This document shows positions 38,273 to 46,689 of a stretch of DNA of 64,000 nucleotides, in pieces (within the stretch, counting starts at the first letter, position 1; every line of letters starts with the position of its first letter). The notes beneath the pieces were generated by a model. It saw nothing but the letters and a program-made list of their open reading frames with translations. It did no database searches and was not told the DNA's origin. The translations under genes were made by a program, and so were the position numbers. Origin of the DNA: Larsenimonas suaedae (GTDB lineage Bacteria; Pseudomonadota; Gammaproteobacteria; Pseudomonadales; Halomonadaceae). Location: NCBI RefSeq assembly GCF_023712105.1, contig NZ_JAMLJI010000004.1, positions 248,001-312,000 on the forward strand. Reading direction: 5' to 3'.

Positions 38273-38300
38273 AGCCGGTGTAGATCGAGTCTCACAGAAA

Positions 38301-38324
38301 AGCGCCCTGCGGGGCGCTTTTTTT
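38301..38324. terminator. Rho-independent terminator (porin / gloA2 convergent)
   Basis: AGCGCCC, loop TGCG, GGGCGCT and seven T residues, with AAAA on the opposite side so that it can serve both strands. Confidence 0.85.
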
Positions 38325-38344
38325 GAGGGGGATCGGGCCGGTGC

Positions 38345-38758
38345 CTAGAACCCGTTCGTTTCCGTCGGGCGCTCGTAGAACTCGAGCGGCGTGCCATCGG
38401 GGTCCTTGAAGAAGGTAAACCGTTGGCCGGTCAGCTCGTCGATGCGAATCGGCTCAGAGGCCACGCCGTGCGTCGTCAGGTGCTCGATGGCGGTATCAAG
38501 GTCGGTCACGCTGAACGCCAGGTGGCGAAGGCCGCAGGCCTCGGGGCCATTGACCCGCGCCGGCGGATTCGGAAACGAGAACAGCTCGAGTTGCGCGCCA
38601 CCCGGGAGGGCGAGGTCGAGCTTGTAGCTGTCTCTGGCCTCCCGGTAGGTTTCCTCGATCACGCGGGCCTGGAGCACCTTGGTGTAAAACGCCTTGGCGG
38701 CGGGGTAGTCGGCGGTGATCAGGGCAACATGGTGAATGCCATCCAGCGGCAGGGACAT
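38345..38758 (-). CDS. GloA2/YaeR-type VOC glyoxalase-like protein
   Basis: A 137-aa VOC protein strongly resembling E. coli YaeR (conserved YREARDSYKLDLAL, CGLRHLAFSVTDLD and RFTFFKDPDGTPLEFYE). Metal ligands are consistent with His, Glu, His and Glu. The biochemical role is unsettled. The ATG overlaps the TGA of hisC (TGATG), so translation is coupled to histidinol-phosphate aminotransferase. Confidence 0.88.
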   Translation of the reverse strand: MSLPLDGIHHVALITADYPAAKAFYTKVLQARVIEETYREARDSYKLDLALPGGAQLELFSFPNPPARVNGPEACGLRHLAFSVTDLDTAIEHLTTHGVASEPIRIDELTGQRFTFFKDPDGTPLEFYERPTETNGF

Positions 38759-39819
38759 CACTTTTCTCCTACGATGGCGTGTACGGCATCGATCAGGTAA
38801 TCCATCTCATCGTCGGTGCCGATCGAGATGCGAAGGAACTGGTCAAGGCCTGGCTTGTTGAAATAGCGCACCAGGATGCCGCGAGCTCGAAGCGCGTCGA
38901 ACAGCATGCCGGCCTCGATCGTTGTCGGGCGGGCGAAGACGAAGTTGGCGCTCGAGGGCAGCACCTCGATGCCGCAGGCCTCGAGCGCGGCCGTGGTGCG
39001 CTCACGCGTGGCGATCACACTTGCGCAGCACGCGCGGTAATAGGCGTCGTCCTTGATCGAGGCCACGCCTGCGGCCACGGCGACGCTGTCGAGCGGGTAG
39101 GAGTTGAACGAATCCTTGACCCGGTCGAGGCCATCGATCAGATCGGCCGGGCCGATGGCGAAGCCGATGCGAAGGCCGGCAAGGCTTCTTGATTTCGAAA
39201 ACGTTCCCGTCACCAGGAGGTTGGGGTAGCGCTCGATCAACGGGATGGCCGATTCACCACCGAAATCGATATAGGCCTCATCAACCAGCACGACGCGCGA
39301 GGTGTGTTTGTCGAGCAGCGCCTCGATGGCCGCCCGGGAATGCGCGTGGCCGGTCGGGGCATTCGGGTTGGCGAACACGATGCCGCCGTTGTCGGTCGGG
39401 AAGGCATCAAGGTCGACTTCAAACGAGTCCGTCAGCGGCACTTTATGCGGTGTAATGCCGTAGAAATCGCAGTAGACCGGATAGAAGCTGTAGGAAATGC
39501 TGGGCACTGCCAGCGGCTGTTCACGGCAGAAAAAGGCCTTGAACGCGAACGCCAGCACTTCATCGGACCCGTTGCCGACAAACACCTGATTGACGTGAAC
39601 GCCATAGTGCGCGGCGAGTGCCTCGCGCAGGGCCAGGCTGCTCGGATCAGGGTAGCGACGAAGATGATCGATCGGGTAGTCGGCCAGCACCTTGGCAACG
39701 CCCGGGGCCGGCGGATAGGGGTTTTCATTGGTATTGAGCTTGATCACGGTGTCGCGGGGCTGCTCTCCCGGCACGTAAGGCTCGAGGTCTCGCACCGCCG
39801 GGCTCCAGAACTGACTCAT
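38758..39819 (-). CDS. hisC: Histidinol-phosphate aminotransferase
   Basis: A 353-aa PLP enzyme of histidine synthesis (imidazole-acetol phosphate to histidinol phosphate). The PLP lysine is in TGTFSKSRSLAGLRIG, the aspartate in VLVDEAYIDFG, and N-terminal LNTNENPYPP is typical of HisC. It lies about 10 kb from the hisBHAF block and is coupled to a YaeR-like gene. Aminotransferases of this group can also act on aromatic amino acids. Confidence 0.92.
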   Translation of the reverse strand: MSQFWSPAVRDLEPYVPGEQPRDTVIKLNTNENPYPPAPGVAKVLADYPIDHLRRYPDPSSLALREALAAHYGVHVNQVFVGNGSDEVLAFAFKAFFCREQPLAVPSISYSFYPVYCDFYGITPHKVPLTDSFEVDLDAFPTDNGGIVFANPNAPTGHAHSRAAIEALLDKHTSRVVLVDEAYIDFGGESAIPLIERYPNLLVTGTFSKSRSLAGLRIGFAIGPADLIDGLDRVKDSFNSYPLDSVAVAAGVASIKDDAYYRACCASVIATRERTTAALEACGIEVLPSSANFVFARPTTIEAGMLFDALRARGILVRYFNKPGLDQFLRISIGTDDEMDYLIDAVHAIVGEK

Positions 39820-39873
39820 GATGACTCGCTTTCGATAGAGGCAAATGGGTAGCGGACACGCCGCTCGATGATG

Positions 39874-39906
39874 TCTTCAATAGTGACTTGTATCTTCAAT
39901 AGTGAC
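39874..39906. repeat. Short tandem direct repeat upstream of hisC and the sulfatase gene
   Basis: TCTTCAATAGTGAC occurs twice (39874-39887 and 39893-39906), period 19 bp, in the 167-bp divergent region. It is AT-rich compared with the surroundings and may be a duplicated regulator half-site. Confidence 0.6.
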
Positions 39907-39986
39907 GCTGCAACCGGGTGCGCGCAAGGCTGCCGGGCCTGTGCGTGGGTGAGGCGGCTTTGTGAACGCTTGCCAAGGATGACGGG

Positions 39987-41588
39987 ATGCCAAGAAACCT
40001 GTTTGCGCTGACCCTTGCGGGGGTGATTGTTGCGCTGTCGGTGCTTCTGATGCCTTCTGACGCCGCGCGGATATCAGAGCCGACGGCGTGGGTCGGCGCG
40101 CCGTTCGAGCTGTTTTGGGGGCTTGCGCTGTTGTGCGTGCTGCCTCGAGAGATGGCCAGACGCGCAAGCGCAGCCGTGGCGGCGCTGCTGGTCGTGCTGC
40201 TTGCCTGGAAGCTTGCCGATATCTTTGCGCGCACTGCGTATTGGCGCACGTTCGACCCGCTGGCCGATTGGCGGTTGCTGGCGCCGGGCTGGAACGTGCT
40301 CACTCAGTCGATTGGCACTGGCTGGTCGCTTGCGGTGCTTGGTGCCCTAATTTTGCTTCTGGCCGTGGTCGGCTGGCTGAGTGCCGCAGGGCTTTATCTG
40401 GCGTCCCGCTTGGGGCATCGCAACCGGCTGCGGACTGCGGCGCTTTTGGGGGCCGTCGGCGCGGTGTGTCTAGGAGGGGGGGTGATCGATCAGGAGATCG
40501 GTGAGCGCAGTGCAAGCCGATTCGTTGCCGAGCACGTTGAGCTTTCACGCCACAACCTCGAGGCGCTGGCCTCGCTCAAGACCGAGCTTGGCAAGGACGC
40601 GCTTGCCAGCATGCCCTCGAACAGATTGATGACGCAGATCAAGGGGCAGGACGTCCTGTTGCTGTTTGTCGAATCCTACGGGCGCAGCGCGCTCGAGGCA
40701 CCGGAGTATTCAGGCGTGGTCCGTGCGCGTCTCGAGGCAATCGAGCGGTCGCTCGGTTCGGCAGGCTATGAGGCCTACAGTGGGTGGCTTGAATCCCCAA
40801 CGGTCGGCGGTCAGAGCTGGCTTGCTCACGCAACGCTTCTGTCGGGACTTTGGATCGACAGTCAGCGTCGCTACGAGTGGCTGGTTGAGTCCCCCAGGCT
40901 CACGCTCAATCGGCTTTTTCAGCGAGGCGGCTGGCGAACGGTCGCGGCCATGCCAGCCAACACCCGGCCGTGGGATGAGGCCAGCTTCTTCGGCTATGAC
41001 ACGGTCTATGACGCCAGCAATCTGGGCTATGAAGGCAAGCCCTTCAACTGGGTCACCATGCCGGATCAGTTCACGCTGTGGTCATTATATCAACGGGAGC
41101 TTGCGGTCACGCGGTCACAGCCGGTCATGATCGAAGCGGCGCTGATCTCGAGCCACGCCCCCTGGACCCCCATTCCAACCCTCAAGGCGTGGGATCACCT
41201 CGACCAGGGGCGAGCGTTCGATCAGGAGGCCGACTCGGGAGACCCGCCCCGAGTGGTATGGCAAGATCCGGATCGAGTGCGACGCCAGTATTTAAAATCG
41301 ATCGACTACACTTTGAAGACGCTCGGAAGCTTCGTCACCGAGTTTCAGAAGACCCGCCCCATCGTGGTGGCCGTCGGCGATCATCAGCCGGCGTCGATCA
41401 TCACCGGGAACGAGGCCACTCGCCAGGTGCCGATGCACATCATGGCGCCCACGGGCAATTCGATGTTGCTATTGGCAAAACGGTGGGGCTGGACTCAGGG
41501 CATGATTCCAGAGGCCAGACTGCTGCCCATGACGATGGCAGCGGTTCGTGACCGGCTGGTCATGGGGCTTCAACCACCAGGGCGTTAG
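39987..41588 (+). CDS. Inner-membrane sulfatase / phosphoethanolamine-transferase-like protein
   Basis: A 533-aa protein with five N-terminal hydrophobic segments (about residues 5-22, 33-50, 58-75, 111-137, 151-167) and a C-terminal alkaline-phosphatase-superfamily domain of the LtaS/EptA/MdoB type. Metal-site motifs are visible: LLLFVESYGRS (first acidic ligand), the region around LAHATLLSG with a Thr candidate nucleophile, SSHAPWTPIP and VAVGDHQP (Asp-His). Relatives transfer phospholipid head groups to envelope glycans or lipid A. The acceptor is unknown. Confidence 0.8.
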   Translation: MPRNLFALTLAGVIVALSVLLMPSDAARISEPTAWVGAPFELFWGLALLCVLPREMARRASAAVAALLVVLLAWKLADIFARTAYWRTFDPLADWRLLAPGWNVLTQSIGTGWSLAVLGALILLLAVVGWLSAAGLYLASRLGHRNRLRTAALLGAVGAVCLGGGVIDQEIGERSASRFVAEHVELSRHNLEALASLKTELGKDALASMPSNRLMTQIKGQDVLLLFVESYGRSALEAPEYSGVVRARLEAIERSLGSAGYEAYSGWLESPTVGGQSWLAHATLLSGLWIDSQRRYEWLVESPRLTLNRLFQRGGWRTVAAMPANTRPWDEASFFGYDTVYDASNLGYEGKPFNWVTMPDQFTLWSLYQRELAVTRSQPVMIEAALISSHAPWTPIPTLKAWDHLDQGRAFDQEADSGDPPRVVWQDPDRVRRQYLKSIDYTLKTLGSFVTEFQKTRPIVVAVGDHQPASIITGNEATRQVPMHIMAPTGNSMLLLAKRWGWTQGMIPEARLLPMTMAAVRDRLVMGLQPPGR

Positions 41589-41633
41589 TGCCGCGCCACC
41601 CGGGCGGGGCCGAAGGACTTCAAGGAGGGCATC

Positions 41634-41906
41634 ATGGCCGGAGGATGGGCGCGCGATGGCGCCGTACAGGATCAGATCGATGGCACGGTCGAGGATGGCA
41701 TCGAAGAAGTGCGCAAGCGGTTGTCGGCGCATACCGGGCCAAGTCTCGAGTTCTGTGAAGAATGTGACGCCGAGATTCCAGCGGCCCGCCGCGAGGCGGT
41801 ACCGGGCGTGCGGTTGTGCATCGAATGTCAGAGTGCGCAGGACAAGCGCCAGACGCGTCACAGTGCCTACAATCGTCGTGGCAGTAAGGACAGCCAGCTC
41901 CGCTAA
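41634..41906 (+). CDS. DksA/TraR C4 zinc-finger family protein, YbiI-like
   Basis: A 90-aa protein with the DksA-type zinc finger CEECDAEIP ... CIECQSAQD near residues 41-66. It is shorter than DksA and lacks the long coiled coil with the DxxDxA tip, matching YbiI/TraR-like small members. AAGGAGG lies 8 nt before the ATG. Role at RNA polymerase is inferred from the family only. Confidence 0.87.
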   Translation: MAGGWARDGAVQDQIDGTVEDGIEEVRKRLSAHTGPSLEFCEECDAEIPAARREAVPGVRLCIECQSAQDKRQTRHSAYNRRGSKDSQLR

Positions 41907-42005
41907 GCGTCGATAACCGTACACTATCCGGTCGATGACTTGATAAGTCTGCTAATTGCTACCATGCTCACGTCCATCAAGTGACTTGGACTGCATGGAG
42001 GCCGC

Positions 42006-43109
42006 ATGGCACACGACATTCTTTTTAAACCGCTCAAGGTCGGCGACATTACGCTCCCCAACCGCGTGCTGATGGCGCCGCTGACGCGCGCGCGCACGCC
42101 GGACATGGTGCCGGGCGCACTTCAACAGACGTATTATTCTCAGCGGGCCACCTCCGGTCTGATCATCAGCGAAGCCACCAATATCTCGCCTACTGCGCGC
42201 GGCTATGTCTATACCCCCGGCATCTACACCGATGAACAGGAAGCCGGCTGGAAGGATGTGGTATCAGCGGTGCACGCCCACGGCGCGCACATCGCGATGC
42301 AGCTCTGGCACGTGGGGCGCGTGTCGCACGTAAGCGTTCAGCCGAATAATCAGGCCCCGCTCGCGCCGAGCGCCCTTCGCGGTGAAGGGGCGCAAGCGTT
42401 CATCGAATTCGAGGATGGCTCCTCCGGCCGCGCCGATGCCAGTACGCCCCGCGCGATTGAAACCGATGAGATCCCCGGACTGATCGACGAATACCGTCAG
42501 GCGGCGGTACGCGCCAAGCGCGCCGGATTCGACATGGTCGAAGTGCATGCCGCCAACGCGTATCTGCTTCAGCAGTTCATGGCGACCGGGTCGAATCAGC
42601 GCACCGATGACTATGGCGGCTCGCTTGAAAACCGGGCGCGTCTGCCGCTCGAGGTGGTCGATGCCGTGTGCGAGGTGTTTGGTCCGGGGCGTGTGGGGCT
42701 TCGAATCTCACCCTTTATCGAAATCTTCGGCCTGACCGACGATGAATCCGAGGAAATGGCCTTTTACATGGCCGAGGAACTCAATAAGCGCGGCATCGCG
42801 TATCTGCACGTCAACGAGCCGGACTGGGCCGGTGATGACATTCATTTAACCGATGAGTTTCGCCAAGCGTTGAGAGCGCGGTTTTCCAAGGGCGCCCTGT
42901 TCTTCTGCGGCCACTATACCGCCGAGCGTGCCGAGGATGTGATCGAGCGTGGGATTGCCGACGCGGCGGTCTTCGGACGCCCCTTCATTGCCAATCCGGA
43001 TCTGCCCGAGCGCTTCCGGCGCGAGGCCACACTCAACGAGCCGAACCCGGATACGTTCTATGGCGGTGGCGCGGAAGGCTACACCGACTATCCGTTTTTG
43101 ATCGATTGA
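42006..43109 (+). CDS. nemA: Old yellow enzyme (NemA-like alkene reductase)
   Basis: A 367-aa FMN (beta/alpha)8 ene-reductase that reduces activated C=C bonds and nitro groups with NADPH. The catalytic His-Asn pair is in VEVHAANAYLLQQF and the proton-donor Tyr in TDDYGGSLENRARL; the N-terminal LFKPLKVGDITLPNRV is characteristic. It ends at a strong bidirectional terminator shared with fdhA. Confidence 0.92.
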   Translation: MAHDILFKPLKVGDITLPNRVLMAPLTRARTPDMVPGALQQTYYSQRATSGLIISEATNISPTARGYVYTPGIYTDEQEAGWKDVVSAVHAHGAHIAMQLWHVGRVSHVSVQPNNQAPLAPSALRGEGAQAFIEFEDGSSGRADASTPRAIETDEIPGLIDEYRQAAVRAKRAGFDMVEVHAANAYLLQQFMATGSNQRTDDYGGSLENRARLPLEVVDAVCEVFGPGRVGLRISPFIEIFGLTDDESEEMAFYMAEELNKRGIAYLHVNEPDWAGDDIHLTDEFRQALRARFSKGALFFCGHYTAERAEDVIERGIADAAVFGRPFIANPDLPERFRREATLNEPNPDTFYGGGAEGYTDYPFLID

Positions 43110-43130
43110 TCTAGTTTCTGATCGGACACG

Positions 43131-43161
43131 AAAAAGGCGACACACTGTGTCGCCTTTTTTT
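43131..43161. terminator. Bidirectional Rho-independent terminator
   Basis: AAAAAGGCGACAC, a 3-nt loop, GTGTCGCC and T run between convergent nemA and fdhA. Confidence 0.9.
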
Positions 43162-43179
43162 ACTCGCAATCGATAACGC

Positions 43180-44370
43180 TTAGAGCTGGTTGTGCGGATC
43201 GATGACGAACTTCTGCGCAGCACCACCGTCGAACGCGGCGTAGCCCTTGGGTGCATCATCCAGAGAGATGGTCTGGACGTTGACCGCTTTGCCGATCGGT
43301 GCGCGGTCGCCAAGGATAGCTTTCATCAGCTGGCGCTGATAGCGCATCGCCGGGGTCTGGCCGGTGTGGAAGGACATGGCTTTTGCCCAGCCGAGGCCGA
43401 ACTTCATCGAGATGTTGCCGTGCTTGGCTTCTTCGCTCGAGGCACCCGGGTCTTCAGTGACGTACAGGCCCGGAATCCCGACCTGGCCGCCTGCCTGGGT
43501 GATTTCCATGGCAGCGTTAAGAACGGTGGCCGGCTGTTCATGGCTGTGGTTATGGCCATGGCAGTTGGCTTCGAAGCCGACGGCGTCGACGGCGCAATCC
43601 ACTTCCGGAATGCCCAGCACGCTCTCGATCAGATCCGGCATGGACGCGTCCTGCTTGAGGTCGAGCCCTTCACAGCCAAAGCTGCGTGCCTGTTCAAGGC
43701 GCTTGTCGTTCATGTCGCCCACGATGACGCAGGACGCGCCCAGAAGCTGTGCGGACATGGCAGCCGCCAGGCCGACCGGGCCCGCACCTGCGATGTAAAC
43801 GGTTGAACCAGGACGCACGCCCGCCATGTAGCAGCCATGGAAACCTGTCGGGAAAATGTCGGACAGCATGGTCAGGTCAAGGATTTTCTCCATGGCCTGT
43901 TCCTTGTCCGGGAACACCAGCAGCTGGAAGTCAGCGTACGGGATCATCACGTATTCGGCCTGACCGCCGACCCAGCCGCCCATGTCGACGTAGCCGTAGG
44001 CACCACCGGCGCGGTCGTCGTTAACATTGAGACAGATGTGCGTATCGCCGCGGATACAGTTGCGGCAGCGACCGCAGGCGACGTTGAACGGGACGGATAC
44101 GATATCGCCCTTGTTGACGAATTCGACATCACGGCCGCACTCGATAACCTCACCGGTGATTTCGTGACCGAGAACCAGGCCTTCGGGGGCCGTGGTACGA
44201 CCGCGGACCATGTGCTGGTCGCTGCCGCAGATGTTGGTGGTCAGGACCTTGAGGATAACGCCGTGATGGCATTGACGGTTGCCCAGCGCCAGTTCGGGAA
44301 AGGGAATGGACTCGACGTTAACCTTTCCGGCGCCGCGAAAGACAACGCCTCGGTTGGCGGGTGATGACAT
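43180..44370 (-). CDS. fdhA: Glutathione-independent formaldehyde dehydrogenase
   Basis: A 396-aa zinc-dependent MDR dehydrogenase closely matching Pseudomonas putida formaldehyde dehydrogenase, which oxidises formaldehyde with tightly bound NAD (dismutase activity). Catalytic zinc Cys is in NICGSDQHM, structural-zinc cysteines in VACGRCRNCIRGDTHIC, the NAD fold is VYIAGAGPVGLAAAM, and the enzyme-specific insert GFEANCHGHNHSHEQPA is present. It sits alone; formaldehyde could come from demethylation of methylated osmolytes such as betaine (inference). Confidence 0.93.
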   Translation of the reverse strand: MSSPANRGVVFRGAGKVNVESIPFPELALGNRQCHHGVILKVLTTNICGSDQHMVRGRTTAPEGLVLGHEITGEVIECGRDVEFVNKGDIVSVPFNVACGRCRNCIRGDTHICLNVNDDRAGGAYGYVDMGGWVGGQAEYVMIPYADFQLLVFPDKEQAMEKILDLTMLSDIFPTGFHGCYMAGVRPGSTVYIAGAGPVGLAAAMSAQLLGASCVIVGDMNDKRLEQARSFGCEGLDLKQDASMPDLIESVLGIPEVDCAVDAVGFEANCHGHNHSHEQPATVLNAAMEITQAGGQVGIPGLYVTEDPGASSEEAKHGNISMKFGLGWAKAMSFHTGQTPAMRYQRQLMKAILGDRAPIGKAVNVQTISLDDAPKGYAAFDGGAAQKFVIDPHNQL

Positions 44371-44640
44371 GGCGTGCTCTCCTAATTTTTATGAACGACC
44401 TCGGCGATCTCGACGGGCCAAGGCCGGTTCAGCATAGGAGCGACTGGGGTAGGCACCTTTCTGTTTGCGACAGTTTGACGGCAAAAAACGACGCTGTGCG
44501 ACTAAAAGAGGAGAACGACTTGGCGACATGGAAATGTAAGTCATGCGCATCCCGGGCTGGTCGCCGACCGTCACGAACCGCTATGCTGTAAGGCAAGCCG
44601 CTGTCTTGCGGCCTGACAATGACGCAAAGGAGTACAGTTC

Positions 44641-45105
44641 ATGCAGATCAGAACGTTGCTGGCGGGGGTTGCCATGACCGCCGTGCTCGCAGGGTGTGCG
44701 ACGTCGGGCTCTCAGTCCACAAGCCAGGAAGAGCGCGTTCAGACCGCCGAGTATCAAGGGACCCTTCCGTGCCGCAACTGCGACGGAATCGAGCTTACCG
44801 TTGATCTCAAGGGCACCGAGCAGGCTCAGGCCGCCGAGCGCACCTTTTCACTCGATGCCGAATACCTGAACCATCCCCAGAATCCGCCCAAGGAGCATTA
44901 CGAGGGCAACTGGGACATGATTTCCGGTACGCAATCGAACCCGGAGGCAACGGTGTATGAGCTGACGCCGAACGGCGAAGGCCAGGTGTATTACTTCCTG
45001 AAGGTCGACCCGAACACGCTGGAGCTGATCGATCCACAGCTTCGCAAGTTCGAAAATGGCCAGACCCTCCAGCTCAAGCGGCAGCAGGCCAGCGCGGCGC
45101 AGTAA
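44641..45105 (+). CDS. NlpE-like copper/envelope-stress lipoprotein
   Basis: A 154-aa outer-membrane lipoprotein (lipobox LAGC, Cys19) with an NlpE N-terminal-type barrel. The diagnostic CxxC loop reads YQGTLPCRNCDGIELTVDL. E. coli NlpE activates the Cpx system on surface contact and copper stress; this copy lacks the C-terminal OB domain. RBS AAAGGAG precedes the ATG. Terminator follows. Confidence 0.87.
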   Translation: MQIRTLLAGVAMTAVLAGCATSGSQSTSQEERVQTAEYQGTLPCRNCDGIELTVDLKGTEQAQAAERTFSLDAEYLNHPQNPPKEHYEGNWDMISGTQSNPEATVYELTPNGEGQVYYFLKVDPNTLELIDPQLRKFENGQTLQLKRQQASAAQ

Positions 45106-45130
45106 GTCGTGCAGGGTTGCTATACGCTCC

Positions 45131-45154
45131 AAGGCGCCTTCGGGCGCCTTTTTT
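45131..45154 (+). terminator. Rho-independent terminator with UUCG loop
   Basis: AAGGCGCC, TTCG, GGCGCCTT and T run. Confidence 0.88.
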
Positions 45155-45199
45155 GACTCACGACGTTAAAGAAGAGCCCGTTTCGACCGGGGAAAGTGA

Positions 45200-46579
45200 A
45201 TGGCCAAGGCAAAAAGTGCGTTCGTGTGCACCGAGTGCGGTGCGGAATATTCCAAATGGCAGGGGCAGTGTTCCAATTGCCGCGAATGGAACACGCTGAC
45301 AGAGCTGCGTCTCTCCGCATCTCCGGCACGCAGTGGCGGTAGCTCCGCAAGCGCGGGGCGTTCAGGCTATGCCGGAAGCCTGTCATCCAATGTGACCGAT
45401 CTGGCACAGGTCGATCTGAGCGAGGTGCCCCGGTTCAGCTCCACGTTCGGTGAGTTTGACCGCGTCCTGGGCGGCGGGTTGGTACCGGGGTCGGCCGTGC
45501 TGCTCGGCGGAAGCCCGGGGGCTGGCAAATCGACGCTGCTTTTGCAGACCGCCTGTGCGCTTGCTCAGGGCAAGAAGGTGCTTTACGTGACCGGTGAGGA
45601 GTCGCTTTCGCAGGTCGCCATGCGGGCGCATCGGCTCAAGCTCCCGACCCAGGGGCTCAAGATGCTGGGCGAGACCAGCGTCGAGACCATCCTTGCAACG
45701 GCCGAGCGTGAGACGCCGGACGTTTTGATCATCGACTCGATCCAGACGATGCATCTTGAAGACGTCGCCTCCGCGCCGGGTGGCGTGGCGCAGGTGCGCG
45801 AATCCGCAGCGGCCCTGACCCGCTTTGCCAAACAGAGCAGCACGGTGCTGTTGCTGGTGGGGCACGTCACCAAGGACGGTACACTTGCCGGGCCGAAAGT
45901 GCTCGAGCACATGATCGATGCCTCGCTTTTGCTGGAAGGCGGCGCCGACTCGCGTTTTCGAACGCTTCGCGGGCACAAGAACCGGTTTGGTGCTGTCAAC
46001 GAGCTCGGTGTGTTCGCGATGCTCGAGCACGGGCTCAAGGAAGTGAAAAACCCAAGTGCCATTTTCCTGTCGCGCGGGGAAGAGCAGGCACCCGGCAGCG
46101 TGGTCATGGTGGTGTGGGAAGGCACGCGCCCGCTTCTGGTCGAAGTGCAGGCTCTGCTCGATGAGTCAGCACTTGGTAATCCGCGGCGGGTATCGGTCGG
46201 TATGGACAGCCAGCGTCTGGCCATGCTGCTGGCGGTGCTTCACAAGCACGGTGGGCTCTTTACTGGTGACCAGGACGTGTTCGTCAATGTGGTCGGCGGG
46301 GTCAAGGTGCTGGAAACCAGTGCCGACTTGGCGGTGCTGCTCGCGATCGTCTCCAGTCTCAAGAATACGCCGCTGCCGCGAGAGCTGGTGGTGTTCGGCG
46401 AAGTGGGGCTTTCAGGTGAGATCCGGCCGGTGCCGAGCGGCCAGGAGCGACTGATCGAGGCCGCCAAGCACGGGTTTACCCGAGCCATCGCACCGAACGC
46501 CAATGTGCCCAAGAAGCGGCCTGAAGGGATGGAGGTCGTCGCCGTAGATAAACTTATGCAAGCCATCGATGCCCTGTAA
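45200..46579 (+). CDS. radA: DNA repair protein RadA
   Basis: A 459-aa RecA-like ATPase that drives branch migration in recombination. In order: N-terminal C4 zinc finger (CTECGAEY ... CSNCREW, residues 10-30), Walker A GGSPGAGKST near residue 95, the RadA-specific KNRFG motif (GHKNRFGAVNE) and a C-terminal Lon-protease-like domain (GDQDVFVNVVGGVKV ... GEVGLSGEIRPV). Complete and of normal length. It precedes selD. Confidence 0.95.
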   Translation: MAKAKSAFVCTECGAEYSKWQGQCSNCREWNTLTELRLSASPARSGGSSASAGRSGYAGSLSSNVTDLAQVDLSEVPRFSSTFGEFDRVLGGGLVPGSAVLLGGSPGAGKSTLLLQTACALAQGKKVLYVTGEESLSQVAMRAHRLKLPTQGLKMLGETSVETILATAERETPDVLIIDSIQTMHLEDVASAPGGVAQVRESAAALTRFAKQSSTVLLLVGHVTKDGTLAGPKVLEHMIDASLLLEGGADSRFRTLRGHKNRFGAVNELGVFAMLEHGLKEVKNPSAIFLSRGEEQAPGSVVMVVWEGTRPLLVEVQALLDESALGNPRRVSVGMDSQRLAMLLAVLHKHGGLFTGDQDVFVNVVGGVKVLETSADLAVLLAIVSSLKNTPLPRELVVFGEVGLSGEIRPVPSGQERLIEAAKHGFTRAIAPNANVPKKRPEGMEVVAVDKLMQAIDAL

Positions 46580-46689
46580 CGCTTCGGCATGGCTTGACTC
46601 ACTCGAGCCGACGTACACTTGCGCCGATGCTATTATCTAGTGAAACACTCTGTGCACCGCGTGGATGCGGTACGCCATAAGGACCGATT

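Noticed and set aside
44590..44625. Inverted repeat GCAAG...CTTGC upstream of the NlpE-like gene as a riboswitch or operator.
   Set aside because: The arms are only five bases and no conserved riboswitch core is present.
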